Shown one piece after another: positions 43,956-52,938 of a DNA stretch of 64,000 nt. The position numbers and the translations under genes were made by a program. Below the pieces are notes generated by a model that saw only the letters and a list, made by a program, of their open reading frames with translations, did not search any database and was not told the origin of the DNA. Source of the DNA: Pseudomonadota bacterium (GTDB taxonomy: Bacteria > Pseudomonadota > Gammaproteobacteria > Steroidobacterales > Steroidobacteraceae); NCBI GenBank assembly GCA_021815925.1, contig JAKAZL010000001.1, forward strand, positions 62,001-126,000, read 5' to 3'. Numbering within the stretch: the first letter of the stretch is position 1; every line of letters starts with the position of its first letter.

Positions 43956-44483
43956 ATGAGAAAATCGTCCAGCAGGCTGCTGATCGCGCTGTGGCTCGCA
44001 CTCGCAGGGCCGGCTGTTGCCGGTGCGCGGTCCTTCGGTCATTGGCAGGTCGATACGACCGGAAACGGCCGTTACACCTACGCCGCCACGGTCAACCGCG
44101 GCGGGGAGTTGTTCGGTAAGTTCTGCGACCTGCGCTCGGCGTCCTGCCACTGGCTGCTCGCGGTGCGCACGCCGTGCCGCTTCGGCGACGTCTACCCGGT
44201 GCTGGCGAATTCGGCCGCCGGCGCCAGCCCCATCGTGATTTTCTGCGTGGGTTCGATCGGCCGTCACAGCTACGGCATGGCGCTGATGAACCGGCGCAAA
44301 CTCCGGGCCAGCATCACGCACGCGCGGCGGATCGATTTCGCCTTGCCGATCGATGGTGGCGGTTTCGCGCTGACCCGTTTCGCCCTGGCCGGACGGCTCC
44401 ACGCAACCGCCGTGCTGCGCCGAGCCATGGCCGCGCGGATCGCACAACAGCGACGCATCCGCAGCGCCGAACTGCACCTCTAG
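43956..44483 (+). CDS. Secreted protein of unknown function
   Basis: A 175-residue protein from the ATG at 43956, chosen because GGGAG lies just upstream and a signal peptide begins there (MRKSSSRLLIALWLALAGPAVAGA). The mature part contains FGHWQVDTTGNGRYTYAATVN and several cysteines that could form disulfides (CDLRSASCHW, TPCRF, VIFCVG). The GHW.V....G.....A pattern faintly recalls the invasion-associated locus B family, but I would not assign it. No operon partner is close; the RND genes begin 208 bp later. Confidence 0.6.
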   Translation: MRKSSSRLLIALWLALAGPAVAGARSFGHWQVDTTGNGRYTYAATVNRGGELFGKFCDLRSASCHWLLAVRTPCRFGDVYPVLANSAAGASPIVIFCVGSIGRHSYGMALMNRRKLRASITHARRIDFALPIDGGGFALTRFALAGRLHATAVLRRAMAARIAQQRRIRSAELHL

Positions 44484-44624
44484 GGGACCCCGGGGACACC
44501 CCCGCCCGCTGGGGCGGCTGCGGCGCCGGCGGCGGCCGACTGCCCCCTCTGGCAGAGGGCGGCGGGCCGGGCGGTGTGGTTAAAATAGTAGCCTGTAGCC
44601 TTTAGATGCGCGTCGCGCGCCGCA

Positions 44625-44644
44625 GCCGGCCCCGGAGGGCCGGC
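44625..44644. repeat. Perfect 8-bp inverted repeat in the RND operon leader
   Basis: GCCGGCCC (44625-44632) and GGGCCGGC (44637-44644) form a hairpin with the loop CGGA, about 50 bases before the RND adaptor start. Upstream at 44545-44559 is a weaker 6-bp hairpin with a 3-base loop. They may end transcription from the upstream gene or shape the RND mRNA leader; without a U-tract this cannot be decided. Confidence 0.4.
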
Positions 44645-44691
44645 CGGGCCCCTGTGCGTGCGCTCCCAGACCACACAGGAGATCGGGAATC

Positions 44692-45828
44692 GTGGAGAAA
44701 CGCGTGATGTGGCTGCGGCTGCTCATCGTGCTCGTGGCGATGGCGGTCGTGCTGGGCGGAGTGACGGCATGGAATGCCATCAAGGCGCATTTCATACACC
44801 AGTTCATGGTGAAAAACGCCGCGCAGCCGCAGACGGTGAGCACGACCATTGCGGGCTACTCCGAGTGGCAGCCCGAGGTGAGCGCCGTCGGGAGCTTGCG
44901 CGCGGTGCACGGCGTACAGGTGACGGCGCAGCTGGCCGGCCTGGTCGAGCGCGTTGAATTCCACTCCGGTCAATCCGTGCGCGCCGGGCAGGCCCTGGTG
45001 CAGCTCAATGCGGCGCCGGACATCGCTCAGCTGCATTCGCTGCAGGCGACCGCGCATTACGCGGCGCTGACCTACCAACGCGAGGTCATCCAGTACAAGG
45101 ACCAGGCTATCGGCAAGGCGACGCTCGATGCTGCAACGGCGAACTGGAAGAGCGCCGAAGCCCAGGTCAAGGCACAGGCGGCGCTGGTGGCCGAGAAGAC
45201 CATCCGCGCGCCGTTCAACGGTCGGCTCGGGATCACGACCGTCAACCCCGGTGAGTACCTGCAGCCCGGCACCCCGATCGTCAGTCTGCAGTCGCTCGAT
45301 CCGATCTTCGTGGATTTCTACCTGCCCCAGAGTGATCTGTCCCGCATCCACCTCGGGGATGCTACGCGGGTGACGGCAGGGGCGTTCGCGGGCCGAACCT
45401 TCACCGGACGGGTGACCTCGATCGACCCGCTGGTCAATCCGGCGACGCGCAATTTCGAGGCGGAGGCCACGATCAATAATCCGCAGCGCCTCCTGCGTCC
45501 CGGGATGTTCGTGACGACGGCGGTCGCATCGGGTGCCCGGCGCCGCTACCTGACGCTGCCGCAGACGGCGATCAGCTACAACCCGTACGGGGACACCGTG
45601 TTCGTCGTGCGCCAGGGTTCCGGAGCGAAGGCGACCGAGACCGCCGAGCAGGTGTTCGTGACGCTCGGGCCGACCCGCGGCGACCAGATCGCGGTTCTGA
45701 AAGGCATCCGGGCGGGGGATGTCATCGTGACGAGCGGACAGCTGAAACTGAAGAACGGTTCGTCGGTGGCCGTCAACAACTCCGTGCAGCCGCTCAACAA
45801 CCCCAACCCCTCGCCGCAGGAACACTGA
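44692..45828 (+). CDS. RND efflux periplasmic adaptor (membrane fusion protein)
   Basis: A 378-residue HlyD-superfamily adaptor. The GTG at 44692 follows AGGAG by 10 bases; an ATG at 44707 is an alternative. After one membrane helix, the lipoyl domain reads VSAVGSLRAVHGVQVTAQLAGLV and later KTIRAPFNGRLGITTVNPGEY, then the beta-barrel with LDPIFVDFYLPQSDL. This is the MexH/MdtA-like type without a lipobox. It works with the RND pump encoded 10 bp downstream. No outer-membrane channel gene follows, so a shared TolC-like protein is needed, possibly the NodT protein encoded at 25843-27378. Confidence 0.9.
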   Translation: MEKRVMWLRLLIVLVAMAVVLGGVTAWNAIKAHFIHQFMVKNAAQPQTVSTTIAGYSEWQPEVSAVGSLRAVHGVQVTAQLAGLVERVEFHSGQSVRAGQALVQLNAAPDIAQLHSLQATAHYAALTYQREVIQYKDQAIGKATLDAATANWKSAEAQVKAQAALVAEKTIRAPFNGRLGITTVNPGEYLQPGTPIVSLQSLDPIFVDFYLPQSDLSRIHLGDATRVTAGAFAGRTFTGRVTSIDPLVNPATRNFEAEATINNPQRLLRPGMFVTTAVASGARRRYLTLPQTAISYNPYGDTVFVVRQGSGAKATETAEQVFVTLGPTRGDQIAVLKGIRAGDVIVTSGQLKLKNGSSVAVNNSVQPLNNPNPSPQEH

Positions 45829-45838
45829 GGCTGCCGGC

Positions 45839-48800
45839 GTGAAGTTCACGGAAATCTTCATCCGCCGGCCGGTGCTGGCGGCGGTCGTCAGCCTGCTGAT
45901 GCTGGTGCTCGGCCTGCGCGCGATCTTCCAGCTGCCGGTCACGCAGTACCCCAAGACCCAGAGTGCGATCATCACCGTCACCACGGACTATTACGGGGCG
46001 GATGCGAAGACGGTCGCCGGGTTCATCACCCAGCCGCTCGAGGCGGCTGTCGCCCAGGCGCAGGGCATCGACTACATGTCCTCGTCCTCGAGCACCGGCA
46101 GTTCGGTGATCACCGCGACGCTGCGACTCAACTACAGCGCGAACCGCGCGCTGACCGAAATCAGTGCCCAGGTCAACGCGGTGCGCAATCAGCTGCCGCC
46201 GCAGTCGCAGTTGCCGGTCATTCAGCTGGCGAAGAACCAGACGACCGACACGATGTACCTTGGGTACTTCAGCACCGCGATCCAGACCAACGCGCTGACC
46301 GATTTTCTGCTGCGCGTCGTTCAGCCGCAGTTGAACGCCATTCCTGGCGTGCAGAACGCCGAGATTCTCGGCGGACGCGCGTTTGCTCTGCGTGCCTGGC
46401 TCGATCCGGACCGAATGGCCGCGCACGGCGTCACTGCCGCGGATGTGGATCAGGCGCTCGCGGCCAATAATTACCTCTCGGCCGCCGGGGAGACCAAGGG
46501 ACAGATGGTGAGCATCAAGCTCACCGCCTCCACCGATCCGCATACGCTGCAGGAATTCCGCAACCTGGTAATTCGTGACCAGAACGGGGCGATCGTGCGT
46601 CTGAAGGACGTGGCGACAGTGGTGCTGGGCGCCCAGAATTACGACGCGGCGGTCCGCTTCAGCGGCCGGCCGGGCGTGTTCATCGGCATCAAGTCCGCGC
46701 CGAGCGCCAGCGTGCTGAGCGTGGCGAAGAGTGTCAAGGCGGAACTGCCGGTGATCGACCGGGAACTGCCGAACGGGATCACCCAGAAAGTGGTCTTCGA
46801 CGGCACGACCTTCATCTATGCCTCGATCGTCGATGTCGTGCGCACGCTGATCGAAACGCTGTTGATCGTCACGGTGGTGATCTTCCTGTTCCTCGGCAGC
46901 GCGCGCGCCTCGGCGGTGCCCGCGCTCGCCATGCCGCTGTCGATCGTGGGCGCGTTCGTCTTCATGCTGGCTCTCGGTTACTCGATCAACCTCTTGACGC
47001 TGCTCGCACTGGTGCTCGCGATCGGACTGGTGGTCGACGATGCGATCATCGTCGTCGAGAACATCGACCGACACATCAAGGAGGGGCGCTCGCCGCTCGA
47101 GGCCGCAATACTCGGCGCGCACGAACTCAATGGCCCGATCATCGCCATGACCGTCGTGCTGGTGGCCGCCTACGCACCCATCGCGTTTCAGACCGGGCTG
47201 ACCGGTGCGCTGTTCACCCAGTTCGCCTTTACGCTGGTCGGCGCAGTGATCTGCTCGGCGATCGTTGCACTCACGCTCTCGCCGATGCTCTGCTCACGGA
47301 TTTTCCGCGGCGAGCAGGAAGAGAGTCGATTTGCGCGTTTGCTCGATCGCGCATTCCACCGCATGCGCTCCGGCTACCGGCGCGTGCTGTCGAGCTGGCT
47401 AACAACCTGGCCGGTGCTGATCGTGCTCGGCCTGGTGCTGCTCGGTAGTGTGTTCTATCTGTTTCTGACCTCGAAGTCGCAACTCGCGCCCACGGAAGAC
47501 CAGGGGGTTGTGCTGTATCAGCTGATCGGGCCTCCGGATGCCACGCTGCAGCAGATGCAGGCCTATACCGGGCAGATCTTCCAGGCGGCCCGCACCCTGC
47601 CGGAGTACCGCCAGGCGTTTCAGTTGATCGGCACGCCGTCGGTCAACCAGGGCTTCGGCGGCGTCCTGCTCAAGCCGTGGGATGAACGCAGCCGCACGGC
47701 CACCGAGCTGCAGCAGGTGCTGCAGCAGCGCTGGAATCACATCGCCGGGGCGCACGTCGCGGCATTTCAGTTCCCCTCGCTGCCGGGGGCGCAGGGGTTG
47801 CCGGTGCAGTTCGTGATCACCACCGCCGAACCGGTCCGCGACCTGTACCCGGTGGCGCAGAAGGTGCTCGACAAGGCGCGTGCGAGCGGTCTGTTCTTCT
47901 TCGTCGATTCCGACCTGAAGATCGATCAGCCGCAGGACCAGATCGTGGTCAACCCGTACAAGGTTGCAGACCTCGGGCTGACCCAACAGGACGTGGCCAA
48001 TACGCTCGGCGCCGCGCTGGGCGGTGGCTACGTCAACTATTTCGAATTGGGCGGGCGCTCCTACCAGGTCATACCGCAGGTGCTGCAGAAATACCGGCTC
48101 AATCCGAGCCAGGTGCTCAACTATCATCTGCGCACGGCGGGCGGAGCGCTGGTGCAGCTCGGCACCGTGGCGACACTTAAGCGCGAGGTGGTTCCGGAGT
48201 CTATCAACCACTTCCAGCGGTTGAACTCTGCCACCATAGCCGGTGCCGCCGGCGTGCCGCAGGGTCAGGCGCTCGCGTTCCTGCGCCAGGCACTGCAGGA
48301 GGTCGCCCCGAGCGGCTTCACCGCCAATTATTCGGGACAGTCGCGCCAGTTCATGCAGGGCTCGAACGGCTTTCTGCTTACCTTCGGCTTCGCGCTGATC
48401 ATCGTGTTCCTGTCGCTTGCCGCACTGTTTGAGAGTTTCCGCGACCCGGTGGTCATTCTCGTGTCGGTGCCCGCGGCGCTGTTCGGCGCGCTGCTGTTCA
48501 TCAATGTCGGGGTGACGACGCTCAACATCTACACGCAGGTGGGGCTGGTGACGCTGCTCGGCCTGATCAGCAAGCACGGCATCCTCATGGTGCAGTTCGC
48601 CAACGATCTGCAGCGCGCCGGTCACAGCAAGCGGCAGGCGATCGAGGAGGCCGCCGAGGTGCGATTGCGACCGATTCTCATGACCACGGCGGCCATGGTC
48701 GTGGGTGTGCTGCCGCTGGTGCTCGCCTCGGGTGCCGGTGCGGCGGGACGGCGAGCCATGGGCATCGTGATCGCGACCGGCCTGTCGATCGGCACGCTCT

Positions 48801-48895
48801 TTACGTTGTTCATCGTACCGGCGGTGTATCTGGTGCTGGCGGCCGATCATGAACGCGCGCGCACCGAGGCTGCAGCGCAGCTCGCGTCCGAGTAA
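45839..48895 (+). CDS. RND multidrug efflux pump (HAE1 family)
   Basis: A 1018-residue pump starting at a GTG, typical in length. It begins FTEIFIRRPVLAAVVSLLML, has the proton-relay motif GLVVDDAIIVVENIDRH in helix 4 (two adjacent Asp), and the C-terminal half mirrors it with LFESFRDPVVILVSVPAAL and GLISKHGILMVQFAN. Two large periplasmic loops are present. It is closer to the MexI/MdtB-like branch than to AcrB by its N-terminal PKTQ and length, which is an impression only. It would export drugs, dyes or metabolites driven by proton flow. Confidence 0.94.
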   Translation: MKFTEIFIRRPVLAAVVSLLMLVLGLRAIFQLPVTQYPKTQSAIITVTTDYYGADAKTVAGFITQPLEAAVAQAQGIDYMSSSSSTGSSVITATLRLNYSANRALTEISAQVNAVRNQLPPQSQLPVIQLAKNQTTDTMYLGYFSTAIQTNALTDFLLRVVQPQLNAIPGVQNAEILGGRAFALRAWLDPDRMAAHGVTAADVDQALAANNYLSAAGETKGQMVSIKLTASTDPHTLQEFRNLVIRDQNGAIVRLKDVATVVLGAQNYDAAVRFSGRPGVFIGIKSAPSASVLSVAKSVKAELPVIDRELPNGITQKVVFDGTTFIYASIVDVVRTLIETLLIVTVVIFLFLGSARASAVPALAMPLSIVGAFVFMLALGYSINLLTLLALVLAIGLVVDDAIIVVENIDRHIKEGRSPLEAAILGAHELNGPIIAMTVVLVAAYAPIAFQTGLTGALFTQFAFTLVGAVICSAIVALTLSPMLCSRIFRGEQEESRFARLLDRAFHRMRSGYRRVLSSWLTTWPVLIVLGLVLLGSVFYLFLTSKSQLAPTEDQGVVLYQLIGPPDATLQQMQAYTGQIFQAARTLPEYRQAFQLIGTPSVNQGFGGVLLKPWDERSRTATELQQVLQQRWNHIAGAHVAAFQFPSLPGAQGLPVQFVITTAEPVRDLYPVAQKVLDKARASGLFFFVDSDLKIDQPQDQIVVNPYKVADLGLTQQDVANTLGAALGGGYVNYFELGGRSYQVIPQVLQKYRLNPSQVLNYHLRTAGGALVQLGTVATLKREVVPESINHFQRLNSATIAGAAGVPQGQALAFLRQALQEVAPSGFTANYSGQSRQFMQGSNGFLLTFGFALIIVFLSLAALFESFRDPVVILVSVPAALFGALLFINVGVTTLNIYTQVGLVTLLGLISKHGILMVQFANDLQRAGHSKRQAIEEAAEVRLRPILMTTAAMVVGVLPLVLASGAGAAGRRAMGIVIATGLSIGTLFTLFIVPAVYLVLAADHERARTEAAAQLASE

Positions 48896-48925
48896 GCGCG
48901 AGGTGCGGTGCGATGCGCCGCAAAA

Positions 48926-48939
48926 TTGATCCGCATCAA
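48926..48939 (+). promoter_or_regulatory. Perfect FNR/Anr box in front of ubiD
   Basis: TTGATCCGCATCAA is an exact match to the consensus TTGAT-N4-ATCAA. Its centre (48932.5) lies about 41 bases before a predicted start site at 48973-48974, with TAGGGT (48961-48966) as a candidate -10. That spacing is the class II activator position. The ATG of ubiD is at 48975. An FNR-type gene lies 4 kb away. TAGGGT could alternatively be read as a ribosome site. Confidence 0.82.
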
Positions 48940-48974
48940 GCCCGGGCGCATGAGCTGCGCTAGGGTGCGCGCGG

Positions 48975-50447
48975 ATGGCATTTCACGATCTGCGCACATT
49001 TCTCGCGCACCTGGAACAGCGCGGCGATCTGCGCCGCATTTCCGCTGCGGTGAACCCCGAGCTGGAGAGCACCTCGTTCTGCCTGCGCGCCCTGCGCCGG
49101 GAGGGGCCGGCGTTGCTGTTCGAGCGGCCCACCGGCGCCGAGCACGCCTTGCTCGGCAACCTGTTCGGGCACGCGCGCCGAATCGAGGCCGCGCTCGGGC
49201 GGGAGGGCACCGGTGCGCTGCGCGAGCTCGGAGAACTGCTTGCGGCGCTGAAGGAGCCGCACTGGCCGTCGAACCTGCGCGAGGCGCTCTCTAGCTGGCC
49301 ACAGTTCGCGCAGCTGGCGCATGTGGCTCCCCGCCGCCTCGCGCGCGCACCGTTCCAGGACAATACCCTCGGCGGCGGACAGGTCGATCTGGCGCGTCTG
49401 CCGATTCAACGCTGCTGGCCGGAGGACGTCGCGCGCCTGATCACGCTCGGCCTGGTCGTGACGCGCGGCCCGCGCAAAGCGCGGCAGAACGTGGCGATCT
49501 ACCGCCAGCAGGTGATCGGGCGCGACCGGCTGATCATGCGTTGGCTGGCGCACCGGGGCGGGGCGGGCGACTTCGCCGACTGGCAGGCGGACCGTCCCGG
49601 TGAGCCTTTCCCGGTGCTCATCGCGATCGGCACCGATCCGGCGACGCTGCTCGCGGCGGCGGCGCCGATCCCCGACACGCTTTCGGAGTACGAGTTCGCG
49701 GGCCTCCTGCGCGGGGAGCGCAGCAGCGTCGTGCGCTGCGAGCTCACCGGGCTTGATGCCCCGGCGGGTGCGGAGATCGTTCTCGAGGGGTTCATTCAGG
49801 CGGGCGATACGGCCGTCGAGGGACCGTTCGGCGATCACACCGGCTACTACAACTCGCAGGCGAGCTTCCCGGTGCTCACGCTCGAGCGGATGCACCTGCG
49901 CGATGGGGCGATCTATCAGGGCAGTTACATGGGTCGCTCGCCGTACGATGAGCCCTCGGTCATGGCGGTAGCGCTGAACGAGGTGTTCGTGCCCGTGTTG
50001 CGGCGCATATTCCCGGAGATCGTCGACTTCTACCTGCCGCCGGAGGCTTGCTCCTACCGTCTCGCGGTCGTCAGCATCCGCAAGCAGTATGCCGGGCACG
50101 CCCGCCGCATCATGATGGCGATCTGGTCGTACCTGCGTCAGTTCACCTACACCAAGTTCGTCATCGTGACCGACGAGGACATCGACGTGCGCAACTGGCA
50201 GGAGGTGATCTGGGCCGTTGCGACGCGGGTCGATCCGGCGCGCGACAGTATGCTGATCGAGAACACCCCGATCGACTATCTCGACTTCGCCAGTCCCGTG
50301 AGCGGGCTTGGCTCGAAGCTCGGCCTGGATGCTACGCACAAATGGCCCGGAGAGAGCACGCGCGAGTGGGGTCGTGCGATCCGGCTCGATGCGATGGTCG
50401 AGCGCCGGGTCGATGACCTGTGGCGCGAGTGCATCGGCAATGGCTGA
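48975..50447 (+). CDS. ubiD: UbiD-family decarboxylase (4-hydroxy-3-polyprenylbenzoate decarboxylase)
   Basis: A 490-residue UbiD protein, close to the E. coli length. It begins [20 protein letters not shown], as E. coli UbiD does, and contains [27 protein letters not shown] and the prFMN/metal-site region around [11 protein letters not shown]. It decarboxylates the polyprenylated 4-hydroxybenzoate in ubiquinone synthesis, using prenylated FMN made by UbiX (not in the window). Its 3' end overlaps ubiU by 8 bases, and a perfect FNR box precedes it, so it is probably part of the anaerobic ubiquinone unit. A dedicated aromatic-acid decarboxylase is less likely given the neighbours. Confidence 0.9.
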   Translation: MAFHDLRTFLAHLEQRGDLRRISAAVNPELESTSFCLRALRREGPALLFERPTGAEHALLGNLFGHARRIEAALGREGTGALRELGELLAALKEPHWPSNLREALSSWPQFAQLAHVAPRRLARAPFQDNTLGGGQVDLARLPIQRCWPEDVARLITLGLVVTRGPRKARQNVAIYRQQVIGRDRLIMRWLAHRGGAGDFADWQADRPGEPFPVLIAIGTDPATLLAAAAPIPDTLSEYEFAGLLRGERSSVVRCELTGLDAPAGAEIVLEGFIQAGDTAVEGPFGDHTGYYNSQASFPVLTLERMHLRDGAIYQGSYMGRSPYDEPSVMAVALNEVFVPVLRRIFPEIVDFYLPPEACSYRLAVVSIRKQYAGHARRIMMAIWSYLRQFTYTKFVIVTDEDIDVRNWQEVIWAVATRVDPARDSMLIENTPIDYLDFASPVSGLGSKLGLDATHKWPGESTREWGRAIRLDAMVERRVDDLWRECIGNG

Positions 50448-51453
50448 CCGGCGCGGCATTGAGCTGGTCTGCCCCGCGGGTAGCCTGCCGGCGCTGCACG
50501 CGGCGGTCGACAACGGCGCCGATGCCGTTTATCTAGGCTTTCGGGACGGCCTTAATGCACGCAACTTCCCCGGCTTGAATTTCTCGCCGGCCGATGCGCG
50601 CAGTGGCATCGAATACGCACATCGGCACGGTGCGCGGGTGTTTGTCGCCCTCAACGTGTATCCGCGGCCGAGCCGCTGGTCGGCGGCCACCGCCGCCGTC
50701 GATGCGGCGGCCGACGTCGGTGCCGATGCGCTCATTCTCGCCGACGCGGGGCTGCTGGGCTATGCCGCGGAGCGCCATCCTCAGCTCAACCGGCACCTGT
50801 CGGTGCAGGCTTCTGCGAGCAACTGGGGCGCGCTGAAGTTCTACCAGGAGCGCTTCGGCATTCGCCGCGCGGTGCTGCCGCGCGTGCTGTCGGTCGCGCA
50901 GGTGCAGCGCGTGATCGAACGCAGCGGTGTCGAGATCGAAGTCTTCGGATTCGGCAGTCTGTGCATCATGGTCGAGGGGCGCTGTGCGCTCTCGGCGCAC
51001 GTGACGGGAGAGTCGCCCAACACGCACGGCGTGTGCTCGCCGGCGCATGCCGTGCGCTGGACCGAACGGCCGAGCGGCCGGCAGGCCCGCTTGAGCGGCG
51101 TGCTCATCGATGAGTTTGCCCCGGGTGAGGCGGCGGGTTACCCGACGCTGTGCAAGGGCCGGTTCGAGACGCTCGGCGAGATCATGCATGCGCTCGAGGA
51201 GCCGACCAGCCTCAACGTGCTCGACATTCTGCCGCAGCTGCTCAGCGCCGGTGTGAGCGCCATCAAGGTGGAAGGGCGTCAGCGTGGCCCGGCGTACGTG
51301 GCACAGGTCACCCGGGCGCTGCGCGCGGCCCTCGATGCGTGCCGGCGTGATCCGGCCGCCTACCGGCCGCCGGTTGCGCATGCCGCCGCGCTCGCGCGGC
51401 TGGCCGAAGGGCATACCCATACACTGGGGGCGTACAGCCGGCCATGGCAATGA
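50440..51453 (+). CDS. ubiU: UbiU, O2-independent ubiquinone hydroxylation protein (U32 peptidase family)
   Basis: A 337-residue U32-family protein from the ATG at 50440. It opens [26 protein letters not shown] and carries four cysteines placed as the [4Fe-4S] ligands of E. coli UbiU: Cys175 and Cys182 in [10 protein letters not shown], Cys199 in GVCSP, Cys238 in TLCKG. In E. coli UbiU and UbiV form a complex that hydroxylates the ubiquinone ring without oxygen. The overlap with ubiD and the 13-bp gap to ubiV indicate one operon. This lets the cell make ubiquinone when O2 is absent. Confidence 0.94.
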   Translation: MADRRGIELVCPAGSLPALHAAVDNGADAVYLGFRDGLNARNFPGLNFSPADARSGIEYAHRHGARVFVALNVYPRPSRWSAATAAVDAAADVGADALILADAGLLGYAAERHPQLNRHLSVQASASNWGALKFYQERFGIRRAVLPRVLSVAQVQRVIERSGVEIEVFGFGSLCIMVEGRCALSAHVTGESPNTHGVCSPAHAVRWTERPSGRQARLSGVLIDEFAPGEAAGYPTLCKGRFETLGEIMHALEEPTSLNVLDILPQLLSAGVSAIKVEGRQRGPAYVAQVTRALRAALDACRRDPAAYRPPVAHAAALARLAEGHTHTLGAYSRPWQ

Positions 51454-51466
51454 GAGGCATCCTGCA

Positions 51467-52330
51467 ATGAAGCTATCGGTCGGTCCGCTGTTGTATTACT
51501 GGGAGCGCGCGGAAGTGTTCGCCTTCTATCAGGCCCTCGCGTCGGCGCCGGTCGACAGCGTCTATCTCGGCGAGGTGGTCTGCTCGAAGCGCAGAGCGTT
51601 GCGGCAGGCGGACTGGGCGGCCATCGCGCGCGATCTCGCGGATGCCGGCAAGGAGGTCATCTTCTCGACGCTTGCGTTGATGGAGGCCGAATCGGAACTG
51701 GCGGCGCTCGGCCGTATTGCGGCCGGGAGCGTGACCATCGAGGCGAACGACATGGCGGCAGTGCAACTCGCCGGCGGCCATCCGTTCGTCGCCGGTCCGC
51801 ACCTGAATGTCTACAACGGGCAGACGCTGCGACTGCTTGGCGCACTGGGAGCTCGGCGTTGGGTTGCGCCGCTGGAACTCGACGCCAGTGCGCTCGTGGA
51901 GCTTCTTGCCGAGCGCCCGGATGGGATGGAGTGCGAGGTGTTCGCGTATGGACGGATGCCGCTGGCGTTCTCGGCGCGTTGCTTCAGCGCGCGGGTGCGA
52001 CGGCGCAACAAGGACGACTGCAGCTTCGTGTGCGGCGAGGACCGGGATGGTCTGACAGTCTATACGCGTGAGCATGAGCCGCTGTTCGCGCTGAACGGCG
52101 TGCAAACCCAGTCGGCGCAGGTCTGCAATCTCATCGACCGCGTGGCGCAGCTTGAATCTGCCGGGGTGAATATCCTGCGCCTCTCACCGCAGTCGGATGC
52201 CGCGGCGCCATTCGCGCAGGTGATCGAGGCGTTCGCCCGGGCCGGACGCGGCGAGCCTGCCGCGGCGTGCCCGCCTAGCGCCCTGCCGGGCGGCTACTGC
52301 AGCGGCTCGGTACGCGAGGGTCATCACTGA
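51467..52330 (+). CDS. ubiV: UbiV, O2-independent ubiquinone hydroxylation protein (U32 peptidase family)
   Basis: A 287-residue U32 protein, start ATG at 51467. Its four presumed iron-sulfur ligands are Cys39 (EVVCSKR), Cys172 (ARCFS), Cys185 and Cys189 (DDCSFVC); position 39 and the 13- and 4-residue spacings are those of E. coli UbiV. It forms the heterodimer with UbiU. The stop is only 4 bp from the stop of convergent ubiT, so the three ubiUVT genes lie together though on two strands. Confidence 0.94.
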   Translation: MKLSVGPLLYYWERAEVFAFYQALASAPVDSVYLGEVVCSKRRALRQADWAAIARDLADAGKEVIFSTLALMEAESELAALGRIAAGSVTIEANDMAAVQLAGGHPFVAGPHLNVYNGQTLRLLGALGARRWVAPLELDASALVELLAERPDGMECEVFAYGRMPLAFSARCFSARVRRRNKDDCSFVCGEDRDGLTVYTREHEPLFALNGVQTQSAQVCNLIDRVAQLESAGVNILRLSPQSDAAAPFAQVIEAFARAGRGEPAAACPPSALPGGYCSGSVREGHH

Positions 52331-52334
52331 GCCG

Positions 52335-52838
52335 TTAGTGCGGCCGCCGGTGGCGCCCGAAAGGGTTGCGCGGTGGGGGTGGCAGGGGGCGCAGCGCCGC
52401 GCGCACCAGGCGCGCCGCGCCAGCCGGCACGAGCGTCGCGAGGTGGCCGCGCCAGTCCCACTCGAGCGCGTCCAGTGCGTTCTTGATGACCAACCCGGTT
52501 TCGGTCTCGCCCTCCAGGCTCAGCCGTCGCTGGAAGAACAGCGTATCGGAGTCCTCGCTGCGCGAGGCGAGGCGCGCGAAATCGGCCAGCCGTCCGCGCA
52601 GGGTGACGTGCGGCTCGCTGGCAGCGGGGGCGACTTTGAGCGCCCCGCCGGCGATGCTCAGGTGCAATTGCAGTGGGGCGTCCGTGACGCAGATGCGTAC
52701 CCGCTTGCCCTCGATCTGCGCCAGTGCGGCACCGATGCTCTGGCCGCGCGCCAGGTGATTGAACAGACGTACGAACAGCTGGGCGAACGGGTCCAGGTCC
52801 GCGAGCCACGGCGGACGACGGGGCGGAAAGGCAATCAT
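52335..52838 (-). CDS. ubiT: UbiT, SCP2-domain accessory factor for anaerobic ubiquinone synthesis
   Basis: A 167-residue protein from the ATG at 52838. The central SCP2-like lipid-binding fold is readable (RVRICVTDAPLQLHLSIAGGALKV, then HVTLRGRLADFARLASR and FFQRRLSLEGETETGLVIKN); the last stretch is characteristic of UbiT as distinct from UbiJ. UbiT presents hydrophobic ubiquinone precursors to the anaerobic enzymes. No ribosome site precedes the ATG; a TACCAT -10 (minus strand 52850-52845) puts the predicted start site on the A of the ATG, so the mRNA may be leaderless. The N-terminus contains many prolines and Arg. Confidence 0.9.
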   Translation of the reverse strand: MIAFPPRRPPWLADLDPFAQLFVRLFNHLARGQSIGAALAQIEGKRVRICVTDAPLQLHLSIAGGALKVAPAASEPHVTLRGRLADFARLASRSEDSDTLFFQRRLSLEGETETGLVIKNALDALEWDWRGHLATLVPAGAARLVRAALRPLPPPPRNPFGRHRRPH

Positions 52839-52871
52839 GTGCCAATGGTAGCGGGCTGACGGGCGCGAAAC

Positions 52872-52885
52872 TTGATCCGTGTCAA
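52872..52885. promoter_or_regulatory. FNR/Anr box shared by divergent ubiT and fnr
   Basis: TTGATCCGTGTCAA differs from the FNR consensus at one base. Its centre (52878.5) is 40.5 bases from the predicted ubiT start site, the class II activator distance. On the other strand it is about 58 to 61 bases from a candidate start site of fnr (TATACT at 52925-52930), near the class I distance. It suggests FNR activates ubiT and may adjust its own gene. Confidence 0.75.
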
Positions 52886-52938
52886 GTGCTGACAATCCGC
52901 AGCGGGCCGCGCGGCGCACGACGATATACTCGCCCGGC

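Noticed and set aside
45794..48850. Long minus-strand open frames opposite the RND genes
   Set aside because: They are Arg/His/Gln-rich shadow frames of the adaptor and pump genes without any domain.
52879..52938. Earlier GTG start for the FNR gene
   Set aside because: That GTG lies inside the FNR box, and the extra 20 residues have no FNR similarity.
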